A DNA stretch of 64,000 nucleotides. Source: Polycyclovorans sp002706265. GTDB lineage: Bacteria; Pseudomonadota; Gammaproteobacteria; Nevskiales; Nevskiaceae. The stretch lies in NCBI GenBank assembly GCA_963973915.1, contig CAXBBM010000001.1, forward strand, positions 124,001 to 188,000. Direction: 5' to 3'. Below the pieces are notes generated by a model. The model made no database searches, was not told where the DNA came from, and saw only the letters and a program-made list of their open reading frames with translations. Every line of letters starts with the position of its first letter. Positions within the stretch are counted from its first letter, which is position 1. This document shows positions 26,417 to 36,434 of this stretch, piece by piece. Made by a program: the position numbers and the translations under genes.

Positions 26417-27442
26417 ATGAGCACGCTGCCTCCCCTCGCCAAGAAGCTGCTCGATGCCCATGTCGATTGGTGGGAACACACGCTGTCAGACCCGGAGACG
26501 CTGGAAGCGCGCATCCGCCGGACGCTTGCGGCAATTCTCAAGGACTTCGAGCGCCTCAAGCTCAAGGACGTGGTCACCGCCGGTCACGTCAAGAAAACCG
26601 CACGCACGTACGCGGTCGAGCTGACGCTGAAGGGCGGGCTGCCCGAACTGGTGCGCGGCATCGCCAACGACCTCTACGACACCCCCGCGCTGGATGACGC
26701 CAGACTGCAGGACGTGCTGCCGGAATCGCACTACATCGACATGCTCGACAAGGCGCTGGAATTCGAATCGCTGCGCGCCAAGCTGGTCCACGCCATTCTG
26801 GCCAGCCCGTTCTACAAAACCTTCGCATCCGACCTGCTGTATCGCGGCATCCGCGATTACCTGACCACCCAAGGCGAGGTTGCCAACAAGATCCCGGGTG
26901 CGGGATCGATGATGAAGCTCGGCAAGTCGGTGCTGGCCCGCGCCAAGCCTGACCTTGAGAGCACCATGGAAGGCGGCCTGCGCAAATACATCGCCAGGAC
27001 CATCGAGGGCACCTCCGAGCGCTCTGCCGACCTGCTGCTGGCCAGGCTCGACACCGAAACCCTGCGCAGCATGGGCATGGAAATCTGGCACGACATCAAG
27101 CGCTTGCCGATCCGCGCCCTGCGGGACGACGTTACCCAGCCCGACATCGAAGACATTTTCGTCCTCATCTACGCCTACTGGGGCGACCTGCGCACCACAG
27201 CCGTGTATGGCGGGCTGCTCGACACCGGCATTGACAGCTTCTTTGCCCAGTACAACGACAGCACGCTGGCGGCGCTGCTCGATGATCTGGGCATCACCCA
27301 GGACATGATGCTCGCCGAGGCGCTGCGCTTCGCACCGCCGGTGATCAAGACCCTGAAAAAGAAAAAGATGCTGCGGCCGCTGATCGAGCGTGAGCTGGGG
27401 GATTTTTACGCCTCACCGGCCGTGGCGAAGATTCTCGGCTGA
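26417..27442 (+). CDS. conserved protein of unknown function
   Basis: A 341-residue protein I do not recognise. It begins 'MSTLPPLAKKLLDAHVDWWE', has no signal peptide or transmembrane helix, and is predicted mostly helical with many Leu/Asp/Lys heptad-like stretches. Notable segments are 'NKIPGAGSMMKLGKSVLAR' near residue 155 and a basic end 'TLKKKKMLRPLIERELGD'. A GGAG ribosome site at about 26405 supports the start. It stands alone between the ETF terminator and the convergent prs gene. The reading frame and codon use match its neighbours, so it is a real gene. Confidence 0.75.
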   Translation: MSTLPPLAKKLLDAHVDWWEHTLSDPETLEARIRRTLAAILKDFERLKLKDVVTAGHVKKTARTYAVELTLKGGLPELVRGIANDLYDTPALDDARLQDVLPESHYIDMLDKALEFESLRAKLVHAILASPFYKTFASDLLYRGIRDYLTTQGEVANKIPGAGSMMKLGKSVLARAKPDLESTMEGGLRKYIARTIEGTSERSADLLLARLDTETLRSMGMEIWHDIKRLPIRALRDDVTQPDIEDIFVLIYAYWGDLRTTAVYGGLLDTGIDSFFAQYNDSTLAALLDDLGITQDMMLAEALRFAPPVIKTLKKKKMLRPLIERELGDFYASPAVAKILG

Positions 27443-27551
27443 TCGTCGTCCCGAACCGGCCGCCCCTGAACGGCACATCACCTACGCCCTGGGCCTGATC
27501 TTTCAGAATCCTTCAGATGGCCGCGGGGGTCGTCGGTGGCAGTCGTCAGGC

Positions 27552-28505
27552 TCAGTCTGTGTAGAGCGACGACACCGATTCCTCCGCCGACACGCGGCGG
27601 ATGGTTTCGGCCAGCAACGAGCCGATCGACAACTGCCGGATTTTCGCGCAGGCCGCAGCGTGGGGCGCCAGGGGAATGGAGTCGGTGACCACCAGTTCAT
27701 CCAGTTCCGAGCTGTTGATGTTGCTGACGGCCGGCCCTGACAGGATCGCGTGCGTCACGTAGGCCACAACGCGGATGGCGCCATGTTCCTTGAGCGCGGT
27801 TGCGGCCTTGCACAGCGTGCCGGCGGTGTCGGCCATGTCGTCGACCAGCACGCAGGTGCGGCCCGAGACGTCACCAATAATGTTCATCACGCGCGACTCG
27901 TTGGCGCGTGGGCGGCGTTTGTCGATGATCGCCAGGTCGGCGTCATCGAGGCGCTTGGCCACGGCGCGGGCGCGGACCACGCCCCCCACGTCGGGTGACA
28001 CCACCATCAGGTTGTCGTATTTCTGCCGCCAGATGTCGCCCAGCAGCACCGGGCTGGCGTAGACGTTGTCCACGGGAATGTCGAAAAACCCCTGAATCTG
28101 GTCGGCGTGCAGATCGACGGTGAGCACCCGGTCGGCGCCACATTCGCCAATCAGGTCGGCGACCACCTTGGCCGAAATGGGCACGCGTGAACTGCGCGGG
28201 CGGCGGTCCTGACGGGCGTAGCCGAAGTAGGGAATGACCGCACAGATGCGGCCGGCCGAGGCGCGTTTCAGGGCGTCGAGCATCATCAGCAGCTCGACGA
28301 TGTTGTCGTTGGTGGGCGCGCAGGTGGGCTGAATGACGAAAACGTCGCGACCGCGGACGTTTTCAAGAATTTCGATCTGCACTTCACCATCTGAAAAACG
28401 ACCGACCATGGCCTGGCCTAGCGGCATTTTCAGATAGTTGGCGATGTCCTTGGCAAGCTTGGGATGGGCATTACCTGAAAACAGCGTCAACTTTGTATCG
28501 ACCAT
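27552..28505 (-). CDS. prs: ribose-phosphate pyrophosphokinase
   Basis: Makes PRPP from ribose-5-phosphate and ATP, feeding nucleotide, His, Trp and NAD synthesis (including NadC). The 317 residues show 'TLFSGNAHPKLAKDIA' at the start, 'YFGYARQDRRPRSS' near residue 97, the ribose-phosphate loop 'VLVDDMADTAGTL' near 217, and 'DLHADQIQGFFDIPVDN' near 130. I choose ATG 28505 (MVDTKL) over the upstream in-frame codon at 28520 on family length. It follows tRNA-Gln on the same strand; its 327-base leader contains the decayed tRNA copies. Confidence 0.96.
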   Translation of the reverse strand: MVDTKLTLFSGNAHPKLAKDIANYLKMPLGQAMVGRFSDGEVQIEILENVRGRDVFVIQPTCAPTNDNIVELLMMLDALKRASAGRICAVIPYFGYARQDRRPRSSRVPISAKVVADLIGECGADRVLTVDLHADQIQGFFDIPVDNVYASPVLLGDIWRQKYDNLMVVSPDVGGVVRARAVAKRLDDADLAIIDKRRPRANESRVMNIIGDVSGRTCVLVDDMADTAGTLCKAATALKEHGAIRVVAYVTHAILSGPAVSNINSSELDELVVTDSIPLAPHAAACAKIRQLSIGSLLAETIRRVSAEESVSSLYTD

Positions 28506-28596
28506 GGGGGCTCGCGGCAATCGATGTTGGATCAGCCCAAGAGGCGACTCGCCAGCGCGGCGGGTGCTCAGGGACGCGAAAGTCGGATCAGCACGG

Positions 28597-28660
28597 CCGA
28601 CTGGGGTATTTCGAAATCAAGATCGGCAGATCGACTGGAGTCGGGCTCAAAACCCGCTGT
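28597..28660 (-). pseudogene. strongly decayed tRNA-Gln copy (third unit)
   Basis: On the minus strand an anticodon-arm-like CGGGTTTTGAGCCCG (the TTG anticodon loop kept) is followed by degenerate sequence, then TTTCGAAAT and ACCCCAGTCGG where the T-arm and acceptor 3' strand of tRNA-Gln would be. Identity is much lower than in the nearer copy. It cannot form an acceptor stem. Confidence 0.45.
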
Positions 28661-28838
28661 CGCCGTCACTACGCTACAAAAAATAAAGACTATCGCCGTG
28701 GCATTACGCTTAACAAAATGGCTGCCGCCGTGACTGCCCTTCAAAAATGTTGGCTGGGGCGGATGGATTCGAACCCATTGACCGGGTTCGGGATCAAAAC
28801 CCGCTTTCGCCGTGACGATGCTTCAAAACTGTTGGCTG
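28661..28838 (-). repeat. degenerate tandem repeats derived from the tRNA-Gln 3' flank
   Basis: Read on the plus strand, a CGCCGT block followed by about 15 bases, then an A-run and GGCTG, recurs at 28661, 28693, 28726 and 28808. The copies at 28726 and 28808 share CGCCGTGAC, CTTCAAAA and TGTTGGCTGGGGCGGATGG. The blocks alternate with whole or partial tRNA-Gln sequence, giving a ladder of duplications between functional tRNA-Gln and prs. Confidence 0.7.
28751..28826 (-). pseudogene. truncated tRNA-Gln copy (second unit)
   Basis: The 3' half of tRNA-Gln is nearly intact: anticodon arm GCGGGTTTTGATCCCG, T-loop GGTTCGAATCC and acceptor strand CCGCCCCAGCCA ending at 28751. The 5' half is replaced by the repeated flank sequence, so there is no D-arm and no GGGGCGG partner for the acceptor strand. 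The T-stem also has a mismatch. It should not yield a functional tRNA. Confidence 0.75.
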
Positions 28839-28907
28839 GGGCGGATGGATTCGAACCACCGAATGGCGGGATCAAAACCCGCTGCCTTACCACTTGGCGA
28901 CGCCCCA
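28833..28907 (-). tRNA. tRNA-Gln (anticodon TTG)
   Basis: A 75-base tRNA with a 7-bp acceptor stem (TGGGGCG with CGCCCCA), encoded GCCA 3' end, anticodon loop TTTTGAT (anticodon TTG) and T-loop TTCGAAT. It resembles E. coli tRNA-Gln closely. It lies 23 bases after ispE and upstream of prs, so it is probably cut from the lolB-ispE-prs transcript. Confidence 0.96.
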
Positions 28908-28930
28908 ACACGGTTCGCTGATGTGCTGCG

Positions 28931-29800
28931 CTAAAGCCCGCGCAGTATAGCGGCGAGTGGCGAATGATTCAGCCCCTGCACCACACGTTTCGTCCAGTTT
29001 TTTGGCAATTGGTCGAGTACCGCCTGCGCCGCCGCCTGCGAGTCGCAGGGCAGGAACACGGCCGCGCCGGTGCCCGACAGTCTGGCCGGTCCGTGCGTGC
29101 GCAGGGCGGCCAGGGCCTCGGCGACCTCCGGGTGTCGGCGGCAGACCACTGCCTCGCAATCGTTGCCGCATCGGCCCGCCCAGAAATCGTCCCACTCGAC
29201 CCGCGCGTGATCGCGGGGCAGTTCCGGGTCATTGAAGATGCTGGCCGTCGAAACCGACACCGGCGGGATGACCAGCACCACCGGTTGCTCGGGCAGGGCC
29301 ATGGGCGTGAGCCGGTCCCCGATGCCTTCGCCCCATGCCGCCCTGCCGCGCACGAAGACGGGCACGTCGGCCCCCAACATGGCGCCGTAGCCGGCCAGCT
29401 CATCCAGCGGAAAGCCGAGATTCCAAAGGCGGTTCAAGGCCACCAGCGTGGTCGCGGCGTTGCTGGAGCCACCCCCCAGACCGCCGCCCACGGGGATGCG
29501 CTTGGTCAGATGAATGTCGGCGCCGATGGGCGCGCCGCTCATGCGCTGAATCAGTCGCGCCGCCCGCAGGATGAGGTTGTCGTCGCCCTGCAACCCTGCA
29601 GGGGCATTGAGCAGCCGGATCTGGCCATCACCGCGGGCGGTGAACACCAGTTCGTCCTGCAGATCGATGAACTGAAACACGGTCTGCAAGCTGTGATAGC
29701 CGTCGTCGCGCTGGCCGGTGACATGCAGAAAGTGGTTCAACTTGGCCGGAGCGGGCCAGATGAACCGGGCGGAAAATGGATGGTCGGTCAAGGGCGTCAA
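28931..29800 (-). CDS. ispE: 4-diphosphocytidyl-2-C-methyl-D-erythritol kinase
   Basis: GHMP kinase of the non-mevalonate isoprenoid pathway. The 289 residues show 'WPAPAKLNHFLHVTGQRDDG' near the start, the ATP-binding loop 'PVGGGLGGGSSNAATTL' near residue 107, and 'ARLSGTGAAVFLPC' near 240. It is the third gene of the TPR-lolB-ispE-tRNA-Gln-prs series, 51 bases after lolB. Confidence 0.95.
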   Translation of the reverse strand: MTPLTDHPFSARFIWPAPAKLNHFLHVTGQRDDGYHSLQTVFQFIDLQDELVFTARGDGQIRLLNAPAGLQGDDNLILRAARLIQRMSGAPIGADIHLTKRIPVGGGLGGGSSNAATTLVALNRLWNLGFPLDELAGYGAMLGADVPVFVRGRAAWGEGIGDRLTPMALPEQPVVLVIPPVSVSTASIFNDPELPRDHARVEWDDFWAGRCGNDCEAVVCRRHPEVAEALAALRTHGPARLSGTGAAVFLPCDSQAAAQAVLDQLPKNWTKRVVQGLNHSPLAAILRGL

Positions 29801-29851
29801 CGTGGTGCAGGTGGGCCAGCGCGTCTGCGGCGGCGCCGAAACGGGTGCGGA

Positions 29852-30475
29852 TTATGGCGTGCGTTGCCAACGGTCGCTGATCAGCGTGACGGTTTGCGCA
29901 TCGCGTTGCCACTCGATCCGGGTGGGCAAAGCGGGCGTCGTATCACCGTAGCCGACCACGGTCATGGTCCACCCCGCCTGTTCCAGTTGCGTGATGCGCC
30001 CGGCGGCGTCGAGGTGGAAGCGCACCGCCACGCCGGGCTCGGGCAGGCCGCGTGCCCAATAGGGCAAGGCGGTCAGCGGCGGCGACCAGCCGAGCAGGGC
30101 GGTGAGATCGGCCTCAGGCTCGGTGCTGGTCCAGGTTTCGCGACGCGCCCGTATCTCGACCCGGTCCGGCGTCCCGCTCAGGCGCACGGCTCCGATGCCA
30201 ATCGGGCCGCTCAACCACAGATCGAACTGCCGGTCGGCGCGCTGCACCCAGCGCAGCCGCGCGCTCAGCGCCTGGCCGGAGGCGGCCACGCGCCCCTCAA
30301 GCTGAAACTGCGCCCACGCGTCAAGGGCCTGGCGATGCTCGGCCCAGCGGTTCAGCCGGGTTTCGCGATCAACCGCGCGGGCATCGGCTGCCGGCACCGG
30401 CGGGCGCGTGGCGCAGGCGCTGAGCAGCAGCAGCGCGCTCAACGCCAGGCCCCGTCGCAAACGGCGCGCGGTCAT
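29852..30475 (-). CDS. lolB: outer-membrane lipoprotein receptor LolB
   Basis: Accepts lipoproteins from LolA and inserts them into the outer membrane. The 207-residue product has a lipoprotein signal 'LALSALLLLSACATRPP' with the lipidated Cys at residue 21, and the family regions 'WAQFQLEGRVAASGQALSAR' and 'LPYWARGLPEPGV'. I start it at 30475, whose ATG overlaps the stop of the TPR gene (ATGA); the longer open frame lacks a signal. Place beside ispE is conserved. Confidence 0.93.
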   Translation of the reverse strand: MTARRLRRGLALSALLLLSACATRPPVPAADARAVDRETRLNRWAEHRQALDAWAQFQLEGRVAASGQALSARLRWVQRADRQFDLWLSGPIGIGAVRLSGTPDRVEIRARRETWTSTEPEADLTALLGWSPPLTALPYWARGLPEPGVAVRFHLDAAGRITQLEQAGWTMTVVGYGDTTPALPTRIEWQRDAQTVTLISDRWQRTP

Positions 30476-32256
30476 TTTTCCGGCACAAGCCGCTGCAGCG
30501 TCTGTGTGAGCACCGGGTGGGCGGCATCGGAGACCAGCGCCGCATTCCAGATCTGATGCGCCTCGTTTTGACGCCCCAACACCCACAGCACCTCACCCAG
30601 ATGCGCCGCCACTTCGGGGTCGGGAAAGGCGGTGTAGGCACGCTGCAGCCAGGGCAGGGCAGCGGCCGGGTCGCCCTGCTTGAACAGCAGCCAGCCCTTG
30701 GAGTCCATGATTGCCGGATCTTCGGGTTCGATCACCAGAGCACGGTCGATCAGGTCACGGGCTTCATCGAGATTGTTCCCCTCAAGCACCAGCATGTAGC
30801 CCAAGGCATTGAGTGCGCGTGCATCGTTCTGGTTCTGTTCGAGCACGTGGCGCAGGTCGGCCTCGGCGCTGCGGATGTCGCCCGCCCGTTCGTACGTCAG
30901 CGCGCGGGCGTAGCGCAGGTCGGCGTCGTCGGGCGAGGCCTCGACCGCGTCGGTGAGCAGCTGCTGCGCCGCAGAATGATCGCCGGCATCGACCAGCAGT
31001 TCGACCTCGATCATGATCAGTTGCTGCTCGGCCTGCGGCAGTTCGTCACGGACGCGCTGCAACAGTTGGCGTGCGTCGTCGAGGCGGCCCAGATGCGCCA
31101 TGACCACCGCGCTGCGCGTCAAGGCATCGAAGGCGGCGGGACCACGGTCGATGCCCGAGTAGTAGCCCAGGGCCTCTTCGTAGCGTCCGTCCTGCTGGGC
31201 GAGCTGCCCCAGCTGCATCAGCGCCTCCTGCTGGCGGGTGGTGCCGATCAGGGATTTGAACCAGCGTTCGGCGGCGGGCCATTCCTCGTTCTGCATGGCA
31301 ATGGCCCCCAGCATGTAGCGGGCGTCGACCAGGTCGGGATCATCTTTGATGGCGGTTTCCAGCAGACCGGCGGCGGGTTCGACGGCACCGGCTTCGAGCA
31401 GGATGCGGGCAAAACTCATGCGCAGGTCGCCGCGGGTCACCCGGGGCTGGGAGCGAAAGGCCTGCTCGGCCAGCGCCAGCGCCGGGTCGATGTCGCCGCG
31501 ACGCACCTTGATGCCCGCCAGCAACAGCGTGCCCGCAGGGTCGTCCGGGTTCTCGGCGATTGCCTCGCGCGCGGCCTTTTCAGCCACGTCCAGCGCGTCG
31601 AAGCGCAGCGCCAGGCCGCCGTAGGCGAGGGCGCTGCCGGCGCGGTCGATACGCCGGTCACGCACCCGCTCCATCAGCGCCAACGCCGAAGGCCCCAGCC
31701 GCGCCGGCACCCGCGCCAACAGCAGCCCCAGATGGCGGAAGCCTTCTTCGGCACCGGCCGCATGGCCATCGACCACGGCCAGGGCCTGGGGCAGGGCTTC
31801 GTCCACCCGGTCGTTGATCAGATGAACCCGGAGGATGACCTCGCGCGCGTCACCGTCGTTAGGGTCGAGTTGCAACCAGATGTTCGCGGCCTCGAGCGCG
31901 GCCACGTCATCGCCGGCCTGCAGCGCCAACTGGGTGGCGCGCATGGCCAGATCAAGATCGGGAACCGATCGCAGCGCCGCCAGAAACGCCCGCGCCGCGA
32001 CTTCGGTCTGGTTGCGTCGCACGGCCAGTTCACCGACCAGGATGTGATAGGTGGCTGCCGCCTGCCTGTCGATGGGCTGGGGCTGCCGCGCCGGGCTTGT
32101 GTCGGCCAGCGGCACGGCGTCGGTGGGGGTGGTAACCGGCGCAAGATCGGGCTCGATGTGGGTGCGTTCCGGTGCGCGGGCACCGGTCGCGCAGCCACCG
32201 AGCGCCAGAGCGCCGCACAGCGCCAGCCCAGGTACGCCCGTCCAAAGTTGATGCAT
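30472..32256 (-). CDS. TPR-repeat lipoprotein
   Basis: A 594-residue exported protein with a lipobox 'LALGGCATG' (Cys22) followed by a run of tetratricopeptide repeats, clearest after about residue 330 ('ALGYYSGIDRGPAAF', 'RYARALTYERAGDI', 'ALNALGYMLVLEGNNLDEAR'). The family sits between lolB and hemA in Pseudomonas and relatives; a role in outer-membrane or envelope assembly is inferred only from that context. The start at 32256 is fixed by a GGAGGG ribosome site 9 bases upstream and the signal sequence. The longer frame to 32586 overlaps hemA and is rejected. Confidence 0.88.
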   Translation of the reverse strand: MHQLWTGVPGLALCGALALGGCATGARAPERTHIEPDLAPVTTPTDAVPLADTSPARQPQPIDRQAAATYHILVGELAVRRNQTEVAARAFLAALRSVPDLDLAMRATQLALQAGDDVAALEAANIWLQLDPNDGDAREVILRVHLINDRVDEALPQALAVVDGHAAGAEEGFRHLGLLLARVPARLGPSALALMERVRDRRIDRAGSALAYGGLALRFDALDVAEKAAREAIAENPDDPAGTLLLAGIKVRRGDIDPALALAEQAFRSQPRVTRGDLRMSFARILLEAGAVEPAAGLLETAIKDDPDLVDARYMLGAIAMQNEEWPAAERWFKSLIGTTRQQEALMQLGQLAQQDGRYEEALGYYSGIDRGPAAFDALTRSAVVMAHLGRLDDARQLLQRVRDELPQAEQQLIMIEVELLVDAGDHSAAQQLLTDAVEASPDDADLRYARALTYERAGDIRSAEADLRHVLEQNQNDARALNALGYMLVLEGNNLDEARDLIDRALVIEPEDPAIMDSKGWLLFKQGDPAAALPWLQRAYTAFPDPEVAAHLGEVLWVLGRQNEAHQIWNAALVSDAAHPVLTQTLQRLVPEK

Positions 32257-32441
32257 TACCAGATTGCCCTCCACGCGGAATGGTTGACAGCGTAACCGGG
32301 CTACGGCAAGTCGGTATGGCACGGGGCTTCGCGTCTGCCCGCGGCCTGCCCGGCGTGCTGGCTTGTTGTTGCGGGTGCCATGCCGGAAAATCACGACATG
32401 ACGCCTTCTTTTCACTCGCCTCGCCGCGTTCGGGATGCAGC

Positions 32442-33734
32442 ATGCCCCTGATGACGCTGGGGTTGAGTCACCACACCACCCCGATCGAGCTGCGCGAGCG
32501 CATGGCGTTTGCCGAGGCCGACCTGCCCGACGCACTTGCGCGTCTGCGCGCGCTTGAGGGGGTCGACGAGGCCGCCATTCTCTCAACCTGCAACCGCACC
32601 GAAATCATGGTGGTGAGCCCGCGCCTCAGTGAGGGGGCGTTGCTTGCCTGGTGGCAGGGCGACCGCAGCGTGGCGCCCTTGCATCCGCAGCACGTCTATC
32701 GGCACATCGACCAGAAATGCGTCGAGCACACCCTTGCGGTGGCCGCCGGGCTCGACTCCATGGTCTTGGGCGAGCCACAGATTCTGGGCCAGATGAAACA
32801 GAGTTTCGCCATTGCCAACGAGGCCGCCAGCCTGGGACCGGTGCTGTCGCGCCTGTTTCAACACGCCTTTGCGGTGGCCAAGCAGGTGCGCAGCCAGACC
32901 GACATTGGCGCGCATCCGGTGTCGGTGGCCTACGCCTCGGTGCAGATGGCCAAGCGCATCTATGAAGACCTGAGCCAGCAGACCGCCTTGCTGGTCGGTG
33001 CGGGCGAAATGATCACCCTGGTCGGCCGTTACCTGCAGCAGCAGGGCGTCAAGCAGATCATCGTCGCCAACCGCAGCCTGGAGCGCGCCGACGCGCTGGC
33101 GGCCGAGATCGGCGGCACGGCCATCACGCTGGACGGCCTTGCCCAGGCGCTGCCCGGTGCCGATCTGGTGGTGTCGTCCACCGCCGCACGCGATGCGGTC
33201 ATCCGCTACGACGCCATGCGCCAGGCGGTGAAGCAGCGGCGCCGCAAACCGGTGTTCATGATCGACCTTGCCGTGCCGCGCGACATCGAACCGCGCATCG
33301 GCGACTTGCCTGACGTTTACCTTTACACCATTGACGATCTGCGTCATGTGGTGGCCGAAAACATGAAGCTGCGTGAAGGCGCCGCCCTGCAGGCCAAGGC
33401 CCTGATCACCGAACAGGCGCAAGTGTTCGTGCACTGGCTGGATGCCCGCGACGCCGGCGACACGCTGCGTGCGCTGCGCGACAACGCCGCGCGGCAGCGC
33501 GATGAAGTGCTGGCCAAGGCCCTGCGCCGTCTCGACGGCGGCGAGCCTGCCGACCAGGTGCTGCGCTATCTGGCCGACAGCCTCACCAACAAGTTGCTGC
33601 ATGCCCCGGTGTCGCGGCTGGGGCGCGCCAGTCGCATCGAGCAGTCGCTGTTGCTCGATGCCACGCGGCGACTGTTCGCGCTGGATGGCGGGCGCCTGCC
33701 GCCCGTCGATGAAGGAACGGATCGCGAGGCTTAG
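32442..33734 (+). CDS. hemA: glutamyl-tRNA reductase
   Basis: First committed step of C5 haem synthesis, reducing Glu-tRNA to glutamate-1-semialdehyde. The 430 residues contain catalytic Cys50 ('STCNRTEIM'), 'GLDSMVLGEPQILGQMK' near residue 104, the NADPH fold 'ALLVGAGEMITLVGRYL' near 188, and the carboxy dimerisation helices. The start is 32442 (MPLMTLGLSHHT); a second ATG three codons on is equally possible. It is divergent from the TPR gene across 185 bases, which include a TTGACA hexamer at 32284-32289 without a good -10. Confidence 0.95.
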   Translation: MPLMTLGLSHHTTPIELRERMAFAEADLPDALARLRALEGVDEAAILSTCNRTEIMVVSPRLSEGALLAWWQGDRSVAPLHPQHVYRHIDQKCVEHTLAVAAGLDSMVLGEPQILGQMKQSFAIANEAASLGPVLSRLFQHAFAVAKQVRSQTDIGAHPVSVAYASVQMAKRIYEDLSQQTALLVGAGEMITLVGRYLQQQGVKQIIVANRSLERADALAAEIGGTAITLDGLAQALPGADLVVSSTAARDAVIRYDAMRQAVKQRRRKPVFMIDLAVPRDIEPRIGDLPDVYLYTIDDLRHVVAENMKLREGAALQAKALITEQAQVFVHWLDARDAGDTLRALRDNAARQRDEVLAKALRRLDGGEPADQVLRYLADSLTNKLLHAPVSRLGRASRIEQSLLLDATRRLFALDGGRLPPVDEGTDREA

Positions 33735-33787
33735 CGAGGCTCAATGCCTTCAGCACGCCGCCTTCCGCACCCCCTTCAGGACCCGAA

Positions 33788-34872
<1,085 letters not shown>

Positions 34873-34873
<1 letters not shown>

Positions 34874-35706
34874 TGACCCTGGCCCTCGCCATCGCGGACG
34901 CCATCGGCCGCTTGCAGGCCGTCAGCGACAGCCCACGGCAGGACGCCGAATGGTTGCTCGCACACCTGCTGGGCTACTCGCGGGCGCAGCTGTTCACCCG
35001 ACTCGATCACCCGCTGCCGCAAGGCGATCTCGATCGCTTCAAGGCCCTGATCACCCGCCGCGCCAAAGGCGAGCCGGTGGCCTACCTCACGGGCGAAAAA
35101 GGCTTCTGGACCTTCAGCGTGGCGGTGAATTCGGCGGTGCTCGTGCCGCGGCCCGAAACCGAACTGCTGGTGGAGTGGGCGCTGGAATGGCTGAAGCCGC
35201 TGGCATCGCCACGGGTCGCCGATCTGGGCACCGGCAGCGGCGTGATCGCACTCGCGCTGACCCTAGAACGCCCCGATGCCCACGTGACCGGCGTGGATCT
35301 TTCAGCCGACGCCCTCGCGGTGGCCCGCGACAATGCCGCGCAATTGCGGGCGCAGGTCGATTGGGTCGAGGCCGATTTTGGCGAATGGCTGCTGATGAAC
35401 GGACCCGAGCACGACTTGATCGTTGCCAATCCGCCGTATATCGCCGCGCGCGACCCGCACCTTGACGCGCTGCGATTCGAGCCGCGCATGGCGCTCACCG
35501 ACGGTCACGACGGCCTGAACGCACTGCGCTGCATCATTGCCCACGCCGCCCTGCGGCTGCGGGCGGGCGGGCGTTTGATGGTGGAGCACGGCTACGACCA
35601 GGCGAGCGCCGTGCAGACGCTGATGACCGAAGCCGGCTTCACCGAGGTGACCACCCGCCATGACCTGGGCGGGCAGCCGCGCGCCACCGCCGGCCTGCGC
35701 CCATGA
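34873..35706 (+). CDS. prmC: release factor glutamine methyltransferase
   Basis: Methylates the Gln of the GGQ motif in release factors using S-adenosylmethionine. The 277 residues have the SAM loop 'VADLGTGSGVIALAL' near residue 118 and the catalytic NPPY in 'IVANPPYIAARD' near 187. It starts at the ATG within the prfA stop (TGATG) and overlaps the next gene by ATGA. Confidence 0.95.
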
Positions 35707-36434
35707 CCGACCTGCATCGCTATTCACGGCAGATCGTGTTGCCCGAGGTGGGCATCAATGGCCAGCACATCCTGTCCGATTCCACCGTGCTGTTGTTCGG
35801 CATGGGCGGGCTGGGCAGCGCCAGCGCGGCGTATCTTGCCGGGGCCGGGGTGGGGCGCCTGTTGATTGCCGACCCGGACCGTCTTGAGGCCAGCAATCTG
35901 CAACGTCAGGTGCTGTACCGCGAGGCCAACCTTGGCCAGCGCAAGATCGATGCGGCTGCCGCGCAACTCACCGCCCTGAATGCACAGATCAACGTCTCGC
36001 CGTTGCTGCCTGATGCGGCGATGGCCCGTATGGCCGAGGCCGACGTGGTGCTGGACGGCACCGACCGCTTTTCGGCGCGCTTCGCCATCAATGCGGCGTG
36101 CGTGGCGGCCCGCAAGCCCCTGATCAGCGCCGCCGCAATTCGCTTTGAAGGGCAGTTGGCGGTGCTCGACCCGCATCGTCGCGGCGGCTGCTATGCCTGC
36201 ATCTACCCGCCGCAAGGTGAAGACGCCGAACGCTGCGAAGAGGCCGGCGTGGCCGGCCCGGTGGTGGGCACCGTGGGCGTGATGCAGGCCTGGCTGACCC
36301 TGCGCCTGCTGCTGGGGCTCGCGGACGACGCGGGAACCCTTCACACTTGGTCGGCCGAGCGTCTGGAATGGCGACGCATGACCATCTCCAGAGACCCTTC
36401 ATGCCCTGTGTGTGGACACCATGACCCTAGCTGA
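35703..36434 (+). CDS. moeB: MoeB/ThiF-family adenylyltransferase
   Basis: Activates the carboxy-terminal glycine of a ubiquitin-like sulfur carrier (MoaD or ThiS) by adenylation. The 243 residues show the nucleotide fold 'FGMGGLGSASAAYLAGAGVG' near residue 33, 'DPDRLEASNLQRQ' near 58, and the zinc cysteines 'CYACIYP' and 'CPVCG'. A rhodanese domain is lacking. Position beside prmC points to MoeB, but ThiF cannot be excluded. No moaD or thiS is near. The last 14 bases overlap the next gene. Confidence 0.88.
   Translation: MTDLHRYSRQIVLPEVGINGQHILSDSTVLLFGMGGLGSASAAYLAGAGVGRLLIADPDRLEASNLQRQVLYREANLGQRKIDAAAAQLTALNAQINVSPLLPDAAMARMAEADVVLDGTDRFSARFAINAACVAARKPLISAAAIRFEGQLAVLDPHRRGGCYACIYPPQGEDAERCEEAGVAGPVVGTVGVMQAWLTLRLLLGLADDAGTLHTWSAERLEWRRMTISRDPSCPVCGHHDPS

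Noticed and set aside
28751..28826. A second functional tRNA-Gln
   Set aside because: No partner for the 3' acceptor strand, no D-arm, and a T-stem mismatch.
28597..28907. A CRISPR array
   Set aside because: The repeats are irregularly spaced and clearly derived from tRNA-Gln.
28964..30556. 530-codon plus-strand open frame opposite ispE and lolB
   Set aside because: It mirrors the real genes, whose conserved motifs are in the minus-strand frames; GC-rich third positions keep antisense frames open.
30517..32295. 592-codon plus-strand open frame opposite the TPR gene
   Set aside because: Antisense shadow: no domain, and the minus-strand frame has a lipobox and TPRs.
32257..32586. Amino-terminal extension of the TPR lipoprotein to 32586
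   Set aside because: It overlaps the start of hemA, lacks a signal peptide, and the GGAGGG site marks the start at 32256.
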